A stretch of DNA of 64,000 bases from Streptomyces sp. SID9727. GTDB lineage: Bacteria > Actinomycetota > Actinomycetes > Streptomycetales > Streptomycetaceae. Both the position numbers and the translations under genes were made by a program. Shown piece after piece: positions 9,201-16,047 of the stretch (positions within the stretch are counted from its first letter, which is position 1; every line of letters starts with the position of its first letter). Below the pieces are notes generated by a model. It had not been told where the DNA came from, ran no database searches, and saw only the letters and a list, made by a program, of their open reading frames with translations. The stretch is from the NCBI RefSeq assembly GCF_010550605.1, contig NZ_JAAGNI010000182.1:1-64000 (forward strand), given 5' to 3'.

Positions 9201-10998
9201 CACCGCCCGCACCGACGCCCTCGGCGGCACGATCACCTTCACACGCGACCCGCTCGACCGGGTCCTCCGCAAGGACGTCGACGGCCGGGTGACGACGTAC
9301 GCCTACGACCGGGCGGGGCGCCTGCTCGAAGCCGTGGGCCCGGAGAGCGAGATCCGCTACCAGTACGACCGCTCGGGCAGGACCAAGACGGAACTGGTGG
9401 ACGGCCGTCCCCTCTCCTACGCGTACGACGCGCTGGGCCGCCGTACCCGGCGCGTCACACCCACGGGCCACGTGACCTCCTACACGTACGGTCCCGACGG
9501 CCGCGCCCACAGCCTCACCAGCGGTGGCCACCGCATCGGCTTCACCCACGACGCCGCCGGGCGCGAACTCACCCGCGCCTACGACGACGCGCTGACCATG
9601 ACCTCCGCCTGGGACGAGGCCGGACGCCTCACCGCCCAGCACATCGACGCCGGGACCCGCGCCGTCAACAGCCGCGTCTACACCTACCGCGCCGACGGCC
9701 ACCTCATATCCGTCGCCGACCGGAAGTCCGGCACCCGCACCTTCGACCTCGACGCGGCGGGCCGCGTCACCGCGGTCCACGCCCGGAACTGGACCGAGCG
9801 CTACGCCTACGACGACGCCGGCAACCAGACCTCCGCCACCTGGCCCTCCGCCCACCCCGGCACCGAGGCCACCGGCTCCCGCGCCTACACCGGCACCACC
9901 CTCACCCGCGCCGGAGACGTCCGCTTCGAGTACGACGCGCTGGGCCGGGTCACCCTGCGCCGCAAGACCCGGCTCTCCCGCAAGCCCGACGCCTGGCGCT
10001 ACACCTGGGACACGGAGAACCGCCTCACCTCCGTCACCACCCCCGACGGCACCCGCTGGCGCTACCGCTACGACCCGATCGGGCGCCGTACCGCCAAACA
10101 GCGCCTGACCGCCGACGGGAACGTGGCCGAGGAGACCCGGTTCACCTGGGACGGGCTCACCCTCTGTGAGCAGACCACCCACCAGCCCGACGACCCGAAC
10201 TCGGTCGCCCTCAGTTGGGACCACCGCGGCCTCGCCCCGCTGTCCCAGACCGAACGCATCCTCACGGCCGACGACCGGCAGACGGAGATCGACCGTCGCT
10301 TCTTCGCCATCGCCACCGACCTCGTCGGCACCCCCACCGAACTCATCGACGGGACCGGCCACATCGCCTGGCGCGCCCGCGCCACCCTCTGGGGCACCAC
10401 CGCCTGGTCCCGCACCAGCACCGCGTACACCCCCCTCCGCTTCCCCGGCCAGTACTACGACCCGGAATCCGGCCTCCACTACAACGTCTTCCGCCACTAC
10501 GACCCGGAAACCGGCCGCTACGCCTCCCCGGACCCGCTGGGTCTGGCGCCGGCGCCCAACCCCGTCACGTACGTGGACAACCCCTGCACCTGGGCCGACC
10601 CCTTGGGCTTGGCGCCGGACTACCCGGGCGACGGTCCGGCCGTTGGCGAGTACACATCCAAGGGTGAGGGAAAGGACCTCAAACGCTCGGCGATGGTCGG
10701 CGACGACCAATGGCACTTCAATACCGGTCACGGCTATGCCCGTGAGCACACTGGGCCGGGCGGGATTACAAACACTCCGAGCTCCACCAACTTGGGCCCG
10801 GACCGGATCGAACGAGCGATCGTTTCCGATGTGTACGCGTACATGAGAGACGGCGGGAGCGTCCCTCGTCCCGGCACCCCCGAGTTCACCGGCCCGCTCG
10901 ACAGGTCCGTGCAGTTGGACGGACACAACTTCGGCTATCGGGTCATTCACCGGCCCGACGGTGCCTATCAGCTGTCCACCTACTGGCTGAACCCGTAG
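6280..10998 (+). CDS. RHS-repeat polymorphic toxin with type VII-type N-terminus
   Basis: 1572 aa from GTG. Residues 1-250 are helical and resemble the putative T7SS-secreted-protein leader (a start like MGIGDIISDLTPDSVEDAVE, then a WXG-like helical pair). Residues 310-385 hold a mildly hydrophobic stretch. A DUF6531-type segment lies near 410-485 (DPVDLASGRMFLPQTDVVIP). Many YD/RHS repeats run from about 590 to 1370 (motifs such as YDERG, DPLG, YTYGPDG). The RHS core is at 1387-1422 (RFPGQYYDPESGLHYN, then YASPDPLGL). The core should form a cocoon around the C-terminal tip. The tip, from about 1447, changes character and is less GC-biased: it holds WHFNTGHGYAREH at 1478-1490 and ends YQLSTYWLNP. 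I cannot assign the tip to a family; a His-based nuclease fold such as BECR is one option. Self-release, export and killing are inferred from the RHS family. Confidence 0.9.
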   Translation: MGIGDIISDLTPDSVEDAVEDGLEWAGDRVEDVGNWTADRLDDVGWESGADWVREQSRSVANRLGAEADEMDLGQTEDKTKLIYGSPGKIDATVTKLRAFQSAFDGTGDGLKGLNSGELKGETANALRTAVSTQPPKWYAAADATTKALGALDAFADTVNWAQGQAQTAIDKWKEGVKASEDAADVHRKKVDDYNSAVDRYNAQPADKRDPSSLPPRPASTFTDPGKKLMQDAQDILTEARRQRNTAAETARTAVRAARDMAPKKPSYAEQARDGFEESQVMGMHLDGGIIKASAGIANFVRGINPMDPYNLTHPAEYATSLNSLAAGLVVAANDPVGTGSRMVKDFMKDPAEGVGRLIPDLALTVATGGGGAAVKGLRVVDEASDIARLRKVADDAPEGTHTRKPGERVTDGTDPVDLASGRMFLPQTDVVIPGILPLLFTRRTESGLTAGRFMGPSWTSTVDERLLIDSIGILHVTADGLLIRYPHPAPGAPVRPETGRARTLLARDANGDYTVTDLDSGLDLDFDGPRGAEPGGDGVAWLADLTDRNGHRITVDRDEEGLPLALVHSAGRRLALTTADGRITALSLTGAGEDGADLLLMSYGYEDGDLTTVTKPSGATTTFVYDDRRRVIAWIDSNGSRYDYVYDDQDRVVAEGGEAGHVQITLAYTDPDPETGHRTTTLTTADGHTTHHLFGPGCRRLAVTDPLGHTTRFTHDPHGNLHSRTDPLGLRTAFAYDEEGRLVATTAPDGGELRTVRDPSGLPVEIIGPDGNRVLQEFDERGNRTAITDPAGATTRCTYDTAGRLTSVTDALGATTRVECDAAGLTVRVTDPGGAVTRTERDALGRPVRITDPAGGVTRLEWHPDGKLARRTAPDGATESWTYDGEGNALTHTDASGGVSRFEYTHFDLLAARTGPDGARYEFEHDRALRLTRVTNPQGLAWSYAYDAAGTVTSETDFDGRTLTYETDAAGRLTARTDALGGTITFTRDPLDRVLRKDVDGRVTTYAYDRAGRLLEAVGPESEIRYQYDRSGRTKTELVDGRPLSYAYDALGRRTRRVTPTGHVTSYTYGPDGRAHSLTSGGHRIGFTHDAAGRELTRAYDDALTMTSAWDEAGRLTAQHIDAGTRAVNSRVYTYRADGHLISVADRKSGTRTFDLDAAGRVTAVHARNWTERYAYDDAGNQTSATWPSAHPGTEATGSRAYTGTTLTRAGDVRFEYDALGRVTLRRKTRLSRKPDAWRYTWDTENRLTSVTTPDGTRWRYRYDPIGRRTAKQRLTADGNVAEETRFTWDGLTLCEQTTHQPDDPNSVALSWDHRGLAPLSQTERILTADDRQTEIDRRFFAIATDLVGTPTELIDGTGHIAWRARATLWGTTAWSRTSTAYTPLRFPGQYYDPESGLHYNVFRHYDPETGRYASPDPLGLAPAPNPVTYVDNPCTWADPLGLAPDYPGDGPAVGEYTSKGEGKDLKRSAMVGDDQWHFNTGHGYAREHTGPGGITNTPSSTNLGPDRIERAIVSDVYAYMRDGGSVPRPGTPEFTGPLDRSVQLDGHNFGYRVIHRPDGAYQLSTYWLNP

Positions 10999-11108
10999 TG
11001 AGCGGTTCATCGAGTTGCAAACTGACTGCTAAGGTCTGGGCGCCTGTCCCGCCAACGGACGCCGCCGCCGTCCGGAAAATCGGTGAAACCCGTTAGGAGA
11101 AGCACACA

Positions 11109-11441
11109 GTGCCCGACCCGACCCTCGCTGCCAGGAGCCTCAGCCGGGCCATCGACAGCGCCGACAGCCGGCAGATCAACGAAGCCACCCGCGATTTCGT
11201 CGAGAAGCTCACCTTCGCGACGGCCGACGAGATTCTCGCCATGCTTCGAGAGGTCCTTGCCGAGGACTGGATGGCGCTGCCGCCCTGGGCGCGGAATCTC
11301 GCCTACCGCCTGGCCTGCCTGCAACGTCCCGATGACCCGCGACTGCTCCGGGAAGCGGCCGCCGACCTGCTGTGCTTCGGACCCGACTGGGACGCGTTCG
11401 CCGAGGAACTCAAGGGGCGTGCGGCGGAACTGGAACAGTGA
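11109..11441 (+). CDS. Candidate immunity protein, copy A
   Basis: 110 aa from GTG at 11109, preceded by TTAGGAGAAG at good spacing. All-helical and acidic, with a distinctive core ALPPWARNLAYRLACLQRPD followed by DDPRLLREAAADL and CFGPDWDAF. It differs from copy B (12254-12643) at only about eight positions over the shared 100 residues. Its place just after the RHS tip is where the cognate immunity gene normally sits. The family is not one I can name, so immunity is inferred from position. A hairpin follows immediately. Confidence 0.65.
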   Translation: MPDPTLAARSLSRAIDSADSRQINEATRDFVEKLTFATADEILAMLREVLAEDWMALPPWARNLAYRLACLQRPDDPRLLREAAADLLCFGPDWDAFAEELKGRAAELEQ

Positions 11442-11531
11442 CCGTCCCGCGGAGATCCCAGGGACGGTCCGTTGGGTGAGCGGGGAAGGCCCTGACAGTG
11501 CAGGGAGAAGCGAACGCGCTGGTCAGGGCCT
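11440..11531 (+). terminator. Two hairpins after immunity copy A
   Basis: The first hairpin has 9-bp arms GACCGTCCC (11440-11448) and GGGACGGTC (11461-11469). The second pairs AGGCCCTGAC (11487-11496) with GTCAGGGCCT (11522-11531). Both are copies of the structures after the second immunity gene; the second has lost part of its inner stem by substitution. Confidence 0.65.
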
Positions 11532-11537
11532 GTGCGG

Positions 11538-11592
11538 TCAGCACTTGATGATGTTCACCGCGAGCCCGCCCCCGGCCGTCTCCTAGTGCTTG
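11538..11592 (-). pseudogene. Dead copy of the sdaA 3' end
   Basis: On the minus strand this reads as the last 17-18 codons of L-serine dehydratase: [14 protein letters not shown] then stop, against [14 protein letters not shown] in the intact gene at 12741. A TAG replaces the Lys codon just before it. The match ends abruptly, and the neighbouring 116-aa gene starts 13 bp later on the other strand. It marks the edge of the duplicated block. Confidence 0.85.
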
Positions 11593-11604
11593 GTGAAGGC
11601 AGAC

Positions 11605-11955
11605 ATGTACCGAGAGTTCCTGACCCCCGACGACAAAGAGATCTACGAGGCCACCGGCCAATGGCCGGACGCGGACGAGAGCGGTGCGCGGGTCCTCACC
11701 CTGCACGATGAAGCGGGGCAGTCGGTCTCCTTCTCCTACGACGCGGTGGGGGGATCGGTGAGGATCCGCTGGGCGAACGATCAGGGGGCCGAGGTGCTGG
11801 ACATCTTCCGTGAAGGCGCGACGCGTCTCTCCTTCACCTCGGGGAATTCGTCCAAGGGAATTTCCATTGAATTCCACATGGGCGAGTGCGCGGGCACCAT
11901 GGAGATTCAGGTGACGCCCCGAATTTCGGTGCGCGACCGCCTGTTGTTCCAATAG
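11605..11955 (+). CDS. Small soluble protein in the immunity island
   Basis: 116 aa from ATG (MYREFLTPDDKEIYEATGQW), with GAAGG about 6 nt upstream; TTG and GTG codons at 11590 and 11593 are in frame but sit in the duplicated sdaA tail. It looks like a beta-rich acidic protein (alternating segments such as RVLTLHDEAGQSVSFSYD and VRIRWANDQGAEVLDIF). No family recognised. Codon choice is visibly less GC-extreme than in the flanking housekeeping genes. An orphan immunity protein is the simplest reading of its place, but this is inference. Confidence 0.6.
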   Translation: MYREFLTPDDKEIYEATGQWPDADESGARVLTLHDEAGQSVSFSYDAVGGSVRIRWANDQGAEVLDIFREGATRLSFTSGNSSKGISIEFHMGECAGTMEIQVTPRISVRDRLLFQ

Positions 11956-11970
11956 GCAGCCTGGGAAGAC

Positions 11971-12264
11971 GTGAAGCTTCGGCAGCTGGTCGGCAGCAGG
12001 GTGTACGGGGTGGTCCGTGTGCGGCGCCCGTTCGGAGTGTTCATCGGGTGGGACGGCGCTCCCGAGGTCATCGCATTCCTGGACATCGCCTCGTACAACC
12101 CCGATCCACCGGTGGACGAACTGCCCGAGGTCGGAGAAGGAGTCTCCGGCGAAGTGACTTTCCACGACGACCGAAAGAGGCAGATCCGAGTGCGGGTGGG
12201 CGCACCGTTCTGGAACGACGACGCCGGACGGACGGACACGGGCGGGAGCTCAGGTGCGGACTGA
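11971..12264 (+). CDS. S1/OB-fold-like small protein in the immunity island
   Basis: 97 aa from GTG with GGGAAG at short spacing. Residues 5-75 look like a divergent S1 or OB-fold strand pattern: VGSRVYGVVRVRRPFGVFIG, then a DELPEVGEGVSGEV turn and RQIRVRVG. The tail is low-complexity (DTGGSSGAD). S1 domains bind RNA; in a toxin island this might be an immunity or anti-nuclease protein, which is inference only. It overlaps the next start by 11 nt, so the two are probably translated together. Confidence 0.6.
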   Translation: MKLRQLVGSRVYGVVRVRRPFGVFIGWDGAPEVIAFLDIASYNPDPPVDELPEVGEGVSGEVTFHDDRKRQIRVRVGAPFWNDDAGRTDTGGSSGAD

Positions 12265-12643
12265 ACCCGGCACCCCCGGCGAGTCAGCAGAACCTGCCAG
12301 GAGAGCGAGAGTCGCCCGGCCCGGCCCCGTGGCCAGGCGCCTGAGCCGGGCCATCGACAGCGCAGACAGCCGGGAGATCAACGAAGCCACCCGCGATTTC
12401 ATCGAGGAGGTCACCTTCGCGACGGCCGCCGAGATTCTCGCCATGCTCCGCGAGATCCTGGCCGAGGACTGGATGGCGCTGCCGCCCTGGGCGCGGAATC
12501 TCGCCTACCGCCTGGCCTGCCTGCAACGTCCCGATGACCCGCGACTGCTCCGGGAAGCGGCCGCCGACCTGCTCTGCTTCGGACCCGACTGGGACGCGTT
12601 CGCCGAGGAACTCAAGGAACGCGCGGCGGAACTGGAACAGTGA
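12254..12643 (+). CDS. Candidate immunity protein, copy B
   Basis: 129 aa from GTG, overlapping the end of the preceding gene. From residue about 28 on it matches copy A (RLSRAIDSADSREINEATRD and the PPWARNLAYRLACLQRPDDP core). The first 27 residues differ from copy A and are Pro/Arg/Ala-rich, so the junction of the repeat lies inside the gene. It stands next to the intact sdaA tail, so this is probably the ancestral copy. An orphan immunity gene from a former RHS tip is the likely role, but this is unproven. Confidence 0.62.
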   Translation: MRTEPGTPGESAEPARRARVARPGPVARRLSRAIDSADSREINEATRDFIEEVTFATAAEILAMLREILAEDWMALPPWARNLAYRLACLQRPDDPRLLREAAADLLCFGPDWDAFAEELKERAAELEQ

Positions 12644-12795
12644 CCGTCCCGCAGAGATCCCAGGGACGGTCCGTTGGGTGAGCGGGGGAAGGCCCTGACA
12701 GCGCTGGAAGAAGCGAACGCGCTGGTCAGGGCCTGTGCGGTCAGCACTCGATGATGTTCACCGCGAGCCCGCCGCGGGCGGTCTCCTTGTACTTG
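12333..12795. repeat. Direct repeat, copy B (partner of 11131-11592)
   Basis: Contains most of immunity copy B, its two hairpins and the true 3' end of sdaA. See the copy A entry; here the sdaA part continues into the intact gene. Confidence 0.85.
12642..12734. terminator. Bidirectional terminator between immunity copy B and sdaA
   Basis: Arms GACCGTCCC (12642-12650) and GGGACGGTC (12663-12671) start at the plus-strand stop. A second, stronger hairpin pairs AGGCCCTGACAGCGC (12690-12704) with 12719-12734, with one bulged G, just outside the minus-strand sdaA stop. The two genes converge here. Confidence 0.75.
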
Positions 12796-14123
12796 ACGCT
12801 CATGTCCGCACCGGTCTCCTTCATGGTCTTGATGACCTTGTCGAGGGAGACCTTGTGGCTGCCGTCGCCGCGCAGGGCCATCTTCGCCGCCGTGACCGCC
12901 TTCACCGCGGCCATGCCGTTGCGCTCGATGCACGGGATCTGGACGAGGCCGCCGACCGGGTCGCAGGTCAGGCCCAGGTTGTGCTCCATGCCGATCTCGG
13001 CGGCGTTCTCCACCTGCTCGGGGGAGCCGCCCAGGACCTCGGCGAGGGCGCCGGCGGCCATGGAGCAGGCGGAGCCGACCTCGCCCTGGCAGCCGACCTC
13101 GGCGCCGGAGATGGAGGCGTTCTCCTTGAACAGCATGCCGATCGCGCCGGCGGCCAGCAGGAAGCGGACGATGCCGTCCTCCTTCTCGGCCTCCGTGCAG
13201 CCGCCCGCGGCGAAGTTGATCCAGTAGTGCAGGACGGCCGGGATGATGCCGGCCGCGCCGTTCGTCGGGGCGGTGACCACGCGGCCGCCCGCCGCGTTCT
13301 CCTCGTTGACCGCCATCGCGTAGAGGGTGATCCACTCCATGGCGTGCGTCTGGGGGTCGCCCTCCGCGCGCAGCTGGCGGGCGGTCTTGGCGGCGCGGCG
13401 GTGGACCTTGAGGCCGCCGGGCAGGATGCCCTCGCGGGACATGCCGCGCGAGACGCACGCCTGCATGGCGCGCCAGATGTCCAGGAGCCCGGAGCGGATC
13501 TCGTCCTCGGTGCGCCAGGCGCGCTCGTTCTCCAGCATCAGCGAGGAGATCGAGAGGCCGGTCTCGCGGGCCAGTCGCAGCAGCTCGTCGCCGGTGCGGA
13601 AGGGGTGCTTCAGGACCGTGTCGTCGAGCACGATCCGGTCCTCGCCCACGGCGTCCTCGTCCACGACGAAGCCGCCGCCGACCGAGTAGTACGTCTTCTC
13701 CAGGAGCGTGGCGCCGTCGGCGTCGTACGCGAAGACGGTCATGCCGTTGGCGTGGTACGGAAGCGCCTTGCGGCGGTGCAGGATCAGCTGCTCGTCCGCG
13801 TCGAAGGGGATCTCGTGCATCCCGAGCAGGTTGATCCGGCCGCCGGAGCGGATCGCCTCGACCCGCTCGTCGGCCGTCTCGACGTCGACGGTGCGCGGGG
13901 ACTCGCCCTCCAGGCCGAGCAGGACCGCCTTGGGGGTGCCGTGGCCGTGGCCCGTGGCGCCGAGGGAGCCGTACAGCTCGGCCCGGATCGAGGCGGTGTG
14001 GGCGAGCAGGCCCTCGTTCTTCAGGCGGCGCGCGAACATACGGGCCGCGCGCATCGGGCCGACCGTATGGGAGCTGGACGGGCCGATGCCGATCGAGAAC
14101 AGGTCGAAGACCGAGATGGCCAC
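12741..14123 (-). CDS. sdaA: L-serine ammonia-lyase (iron-sulfur type)
   Basis: Converts L-serine to pyruvate and ammonia using a [4Fe-4S] cluster. 460 aa from GTG (14121-14123), with AGGAG 7 nt upstream; the frame stays open further upstream but without a ribosome site. The N-terminal beta domain begins [20 protein letters not shown], with the SSSHT motif of the family. The C-terminal alpha domain holds [20 protein letters not shown] and [19 protein letters not shown], which supply cluster cysteines, and it ends [12 protein letters not shown]. It is the single-chain bacterial form. It lies downstream of glyA, so serine made from glycine could be drained to pyruvate; a terminator hairpin between them suggests at least partly separate transcription. 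Confidence 0.95.
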   Translation of the reverse strand: MAISVFDLFSIGIGPSSSHTVGPMRAARMFARRLKNEGLLAHTASIRAELYGSLGATGHGHGTPKAVLLGLEGESPRTVDVETADERVEAIRSGGRINLLGMHEIPFDADEQLILHRRKALPYHANGMTVFAYDADGATLLEKTYYSVGGGFVVDEDAVGEDRIVLDDTVLKHPFRTGDELLRLARETGLSISSLMLENERAWRTEDEIRSGLLDIWRAMQACVSRGMSREGILPGGLKVHRRAAKTARQLRAEGDPQTHAMEWITLYAMAVNEENAAGGRVVTAPTNGAAGIIPAVLHYWINFAAGGCTEAEKEDGIVRFLLAAGAIGMLFKENASISGAEVGCQGEVGSACSMAAGALAEVLGGSPEQVENAAEIGMEHNLGLTCDPVGGLVQIPCIERNGMAAVKAVTAAKMALRGDGSHKVSLDKVIKTMKETGADMSVKYKETARGGLAVNIIEC

Positions 14124-14224
14124 GGGGGGACTCCTAAGGGTTGGTAGACGCCGTTGTCTGCCGGGTGGTGCGGTACGGGCGTGGGCGGCCCGGAGTGCAT
14201 GAGACAAAACGGGGGACAAGGGAC

Positions 14225-14260
14225 GGGGCACCCGCCCACTGTTCAGTGTGCGGGTGCCCC
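14225..14260 (-). terminator. Terminator hairpin after glyA
   Basis: Perfect 11-bp arms GGGGCACCCGC (14225-14235) and GCGGGTGCCCC (14250-14260), 28 nt past the glyA stop on the minus strand and upstream of sdaA. Confidence 0.7.
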
Positions 14261-14288
14261 TCCCGTAGGCGCGAATGCGCCGGGTCGG

Positions 14289-15548
14289 CTACTTCAGGCC
14301 GGGGTACAGCGGGAACTTCTCGGCGAGCTTCGCGACCCGGGCCTTCAGGTCGTCCGCGTCGTGGGACGGCTTGAGGGCCGAGGCGATGATCTCGGCGACC
14401 TCGGCGAAGTCCTCGGCACCGAAGCCGCGGGTGGCCAGGGCCGGGGTGCCGATGCGGAGGCCGGAGGTGACCATCGGCGGGCGCGGGTCGTTGGGGATGG
14501 CGTTCCGGTTGACCGTGATGCCGATCTCGTGGAGCCGGTCCTCGGCCTGCTGCCCGTCCAGCTCCGAGTTGCGCAGGTCCACCAGGACCAGGTGCACGTC
14601 GGTGCCGCCGGACAGGACGGAGACGCCCACCTCGGTGACGTCGGGCTGGACCAGGCGCTCGGCCAGGATGCGGGCGCCCTCCAGGGTGCGCTGCTGGCGC
14701 TCCTTGAACTCCTCGCCCGCCGCGACCTTGAACGAGACCGCCTTGGCGGCGATCACGTGCTCCAGCGGGCCGCCCTGCTGACCCGGGAAGACCGCCGAGT
14801 TGATCTTCTTGGCGAGCTCCTGGGTGGAGAGGATCACACCGCCGCGCGGACCGCCGAGGGTCTTGTGCGTGGTCGTGGTGACGACGTGGGCGTGGGGCAC
14901 CGGGTTGGGGTGCAGGCCCGCGGCGACCAGACCGGCGAAGTGCGCCATGTCGACCATCAGGTACGCGCCGACCTCGTCCGCGATGCGGCGGAAGGCGGCG
15001 AAGTCCAGCTGACGCGGGTACGCGGACCAGCCGGCGACGATCAGCTGCGGCTTCGCCTCCTTGGCCAGGCGCTCGACCTCGGCCATGTCCACGACACCGG
15101 TGTCGTCCACGTGGTACGGGACCACGTTGTAGAGCTTGCCGGAGAAGTTGATCTTCATGCCGTGGGTCAGGTGACCGCCGTGCGCCAGGTTCAGGCCCAT
15201 GATCGTGTCGCCCGGCTTCAGCAGCGCGAACATCGCGGCGGCGTTCGCCTGCGCACCGGAGTGCGGCTGGACGTTCGCGGCCTCGGCGCCGAAGAGCGCC
15301 TTGATCCGGTCGATCGCGATCTGCTCGACCACGTCGACGTGCTCACAGCCGCCGTAGTAGCGGCGGCCGGGGTAGCCCTCGGCGTACTTGTTGGTCAGGA
15401 CGGAGCCCTGCGCCTCCATGACCGCGACCGGAGCGAAGTTCTCCGAGGCGATCATTTCGAGCGTGGACTGCTGGCGCAGGAGCTCGGCGTCGACGGCGGC
15501 GGCGACGTCCGGGTCCAGCTCGTGGAGTGAGGAGTTGAGAAGCGACAT
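14289..15548 (-). CDS. glyA: Serine hydroxymethyltransferase
   Basis: PLP enzyme that interconverts serine and glycine with tetrahydrofolate. 419 aa, the usual length. Signatures are [20 protein letters not shown] near the N-terminus, the YGGCEHVD substrate loop, and the PLP lysine in [16 protein letters not shown]. The start ATG ([20 protein letters not shown]) has AAGGGACC upstream. gcvH ends 20 nt before it, so gcvT-gcvH-glyA form one unit beneath the glycine riboswitch. This is the glycine-cleavage-linked copy; another glyA may exist elsewhere in the genome. Confidence 0.96.
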   Translation of the reverse strand: MSLLNSSLHELDPDVAAAVDAELLRQQSTLEMIASENFAPVAVMEAQGSVLTNKYAEGYPGRRYYGGCEHVDVVEQIAIDRIKALFGAEAANVQPHSGAQANAAAMFALLKPGDTIMGLNLAHGGHLTHGMKINFSGKLYNVVPYHVDDTGVVDMAEVERLAKEAKPQLIVAGWSAYPRQLDFAAFRRIADEVGAYLMVDMAHFAGLVAAGLHPNPVPHAHVVTTTTHKTLGGPRGGVILSTQELAKKINSAVFPGQQGGPLEHVIAAKAVSFKVAAGEEFKERQQRTLEGARILAERLVQPDVTEVGVSVLSGGTDVHLVLVDLRNSELDGQQAEDRLHEIGITVNRNAIPNDPRPPMVTSGLRIGTPALATRGFGAEDFAEVAEIIASALKPSHDADDLKARVAKLAEKFPLYPGLK

Positions 15549-15568
15549 CAGGTGGTCCCTTGGGGTCT

Positions 15569-15946
15569 TTAGTTGCCGGAGAACTCGGTGTACTCGTCGG
15601 CGGAGAGCAGGCCCTTCGGCTCCTCCGCGACGCGCACCTTGAACAGCCAGCCGCCTTCGAACGGAGCGGAGTTCACCAGCGACGGGTCGTCCACGACGGC
15701 CTGGTTGGACTCCGTGATCTCACCGGACACCGGCGAGTACAGGTCGCTGACCGACTTGGTCGACTCCAGCTCGCCGCAGGTCTCGCCCGCGGTCACCGTG
15801 TCACCGACCTCGGGGAGCTGCGCGTAGACGACGTCACCGAGCGCGTTGGCCGCGTGCTCGGTGATGCCGACGGTGGACACGCCGTCCTCGGCGGGCGACA
15901 GCCACTCGTGCTCCTTGCTGTACCGCAGCTGCTGGGGGTTGCTCAT
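15569..15946 (-). CDS. gcvH: Glycine cleavage system H protein
   Basis: 125-aa lipoyl carrier that shuttles the aminomethyl group between the P, T and L proteins. The lipoylated lysine lies in [20 protein letters not shown]. The ATG start ([16 protein letters not shown]) has GGAGAA at about 9-nt spacing. The usual KEHEW opening and GWLFKV ending are present. The P protein gene is not in this window. Confidence 0.96.
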   Translation of the reverse strand: MSNPQQLRYSKEHEWLSPAEDGVSTVGITEHAANALGDVVYAQLPEVGDTVTAGETCGELESTKSVSDLYSPVSGEITESNQAVVDDPSLVNSAPFEGGWLFKVRVAEEPKGLLSADEYTEFSGN

Positions 15947-16047
15947 GGTCTGAATTCTCCTGTACGCGGGGAGTGCGGATGAACGGTGGTCTTGCGGTGT
16001 GAGACGGGACCGTGTCACGTACGCGACACCGGCCGGGTCCTACGGTT

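Larger units (their letters stand above)
11131..11592. repeat. Direct repeat, copy A (immunity gene body, hairpins, sdaA tail)
   Basis: This block matches 12333-12795 at an offset of 1202-1203 bp. It covers most of immunity copy A, both downstream hairpins and the last 55 bp of sdaA. The match starts at GCCAGG inside the gene and stops at the sdaA fragment boundary near 11592. Scattered substitutions (roughly a tenth or fewer of positions by eye) show that the copies have diverged. Confidence 0.85.

Noticed and set aside
8050..10400. Possible tandem DNA repeat or CRISPR-like array
   Set aside because: The periodicity comes from degenerate RHS/YD protein repeats; there are no identical repeats with unique spacers.
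6916..11010. 1364-aa minus-strand open frame opposite the RHS toxin
   Set aside because: Low-complexity Gly/Val/Arg translation produced by the repeat codons of the RHS gene on the other strand.
11488..11600. Possible attachment site for an integrative element
   Set aside because: The repeat at the sdaA 3' end could suggest an att site, but there is no integrase, no tRNA gene and the repeat is long and diverged; duplication or exchange fits better.
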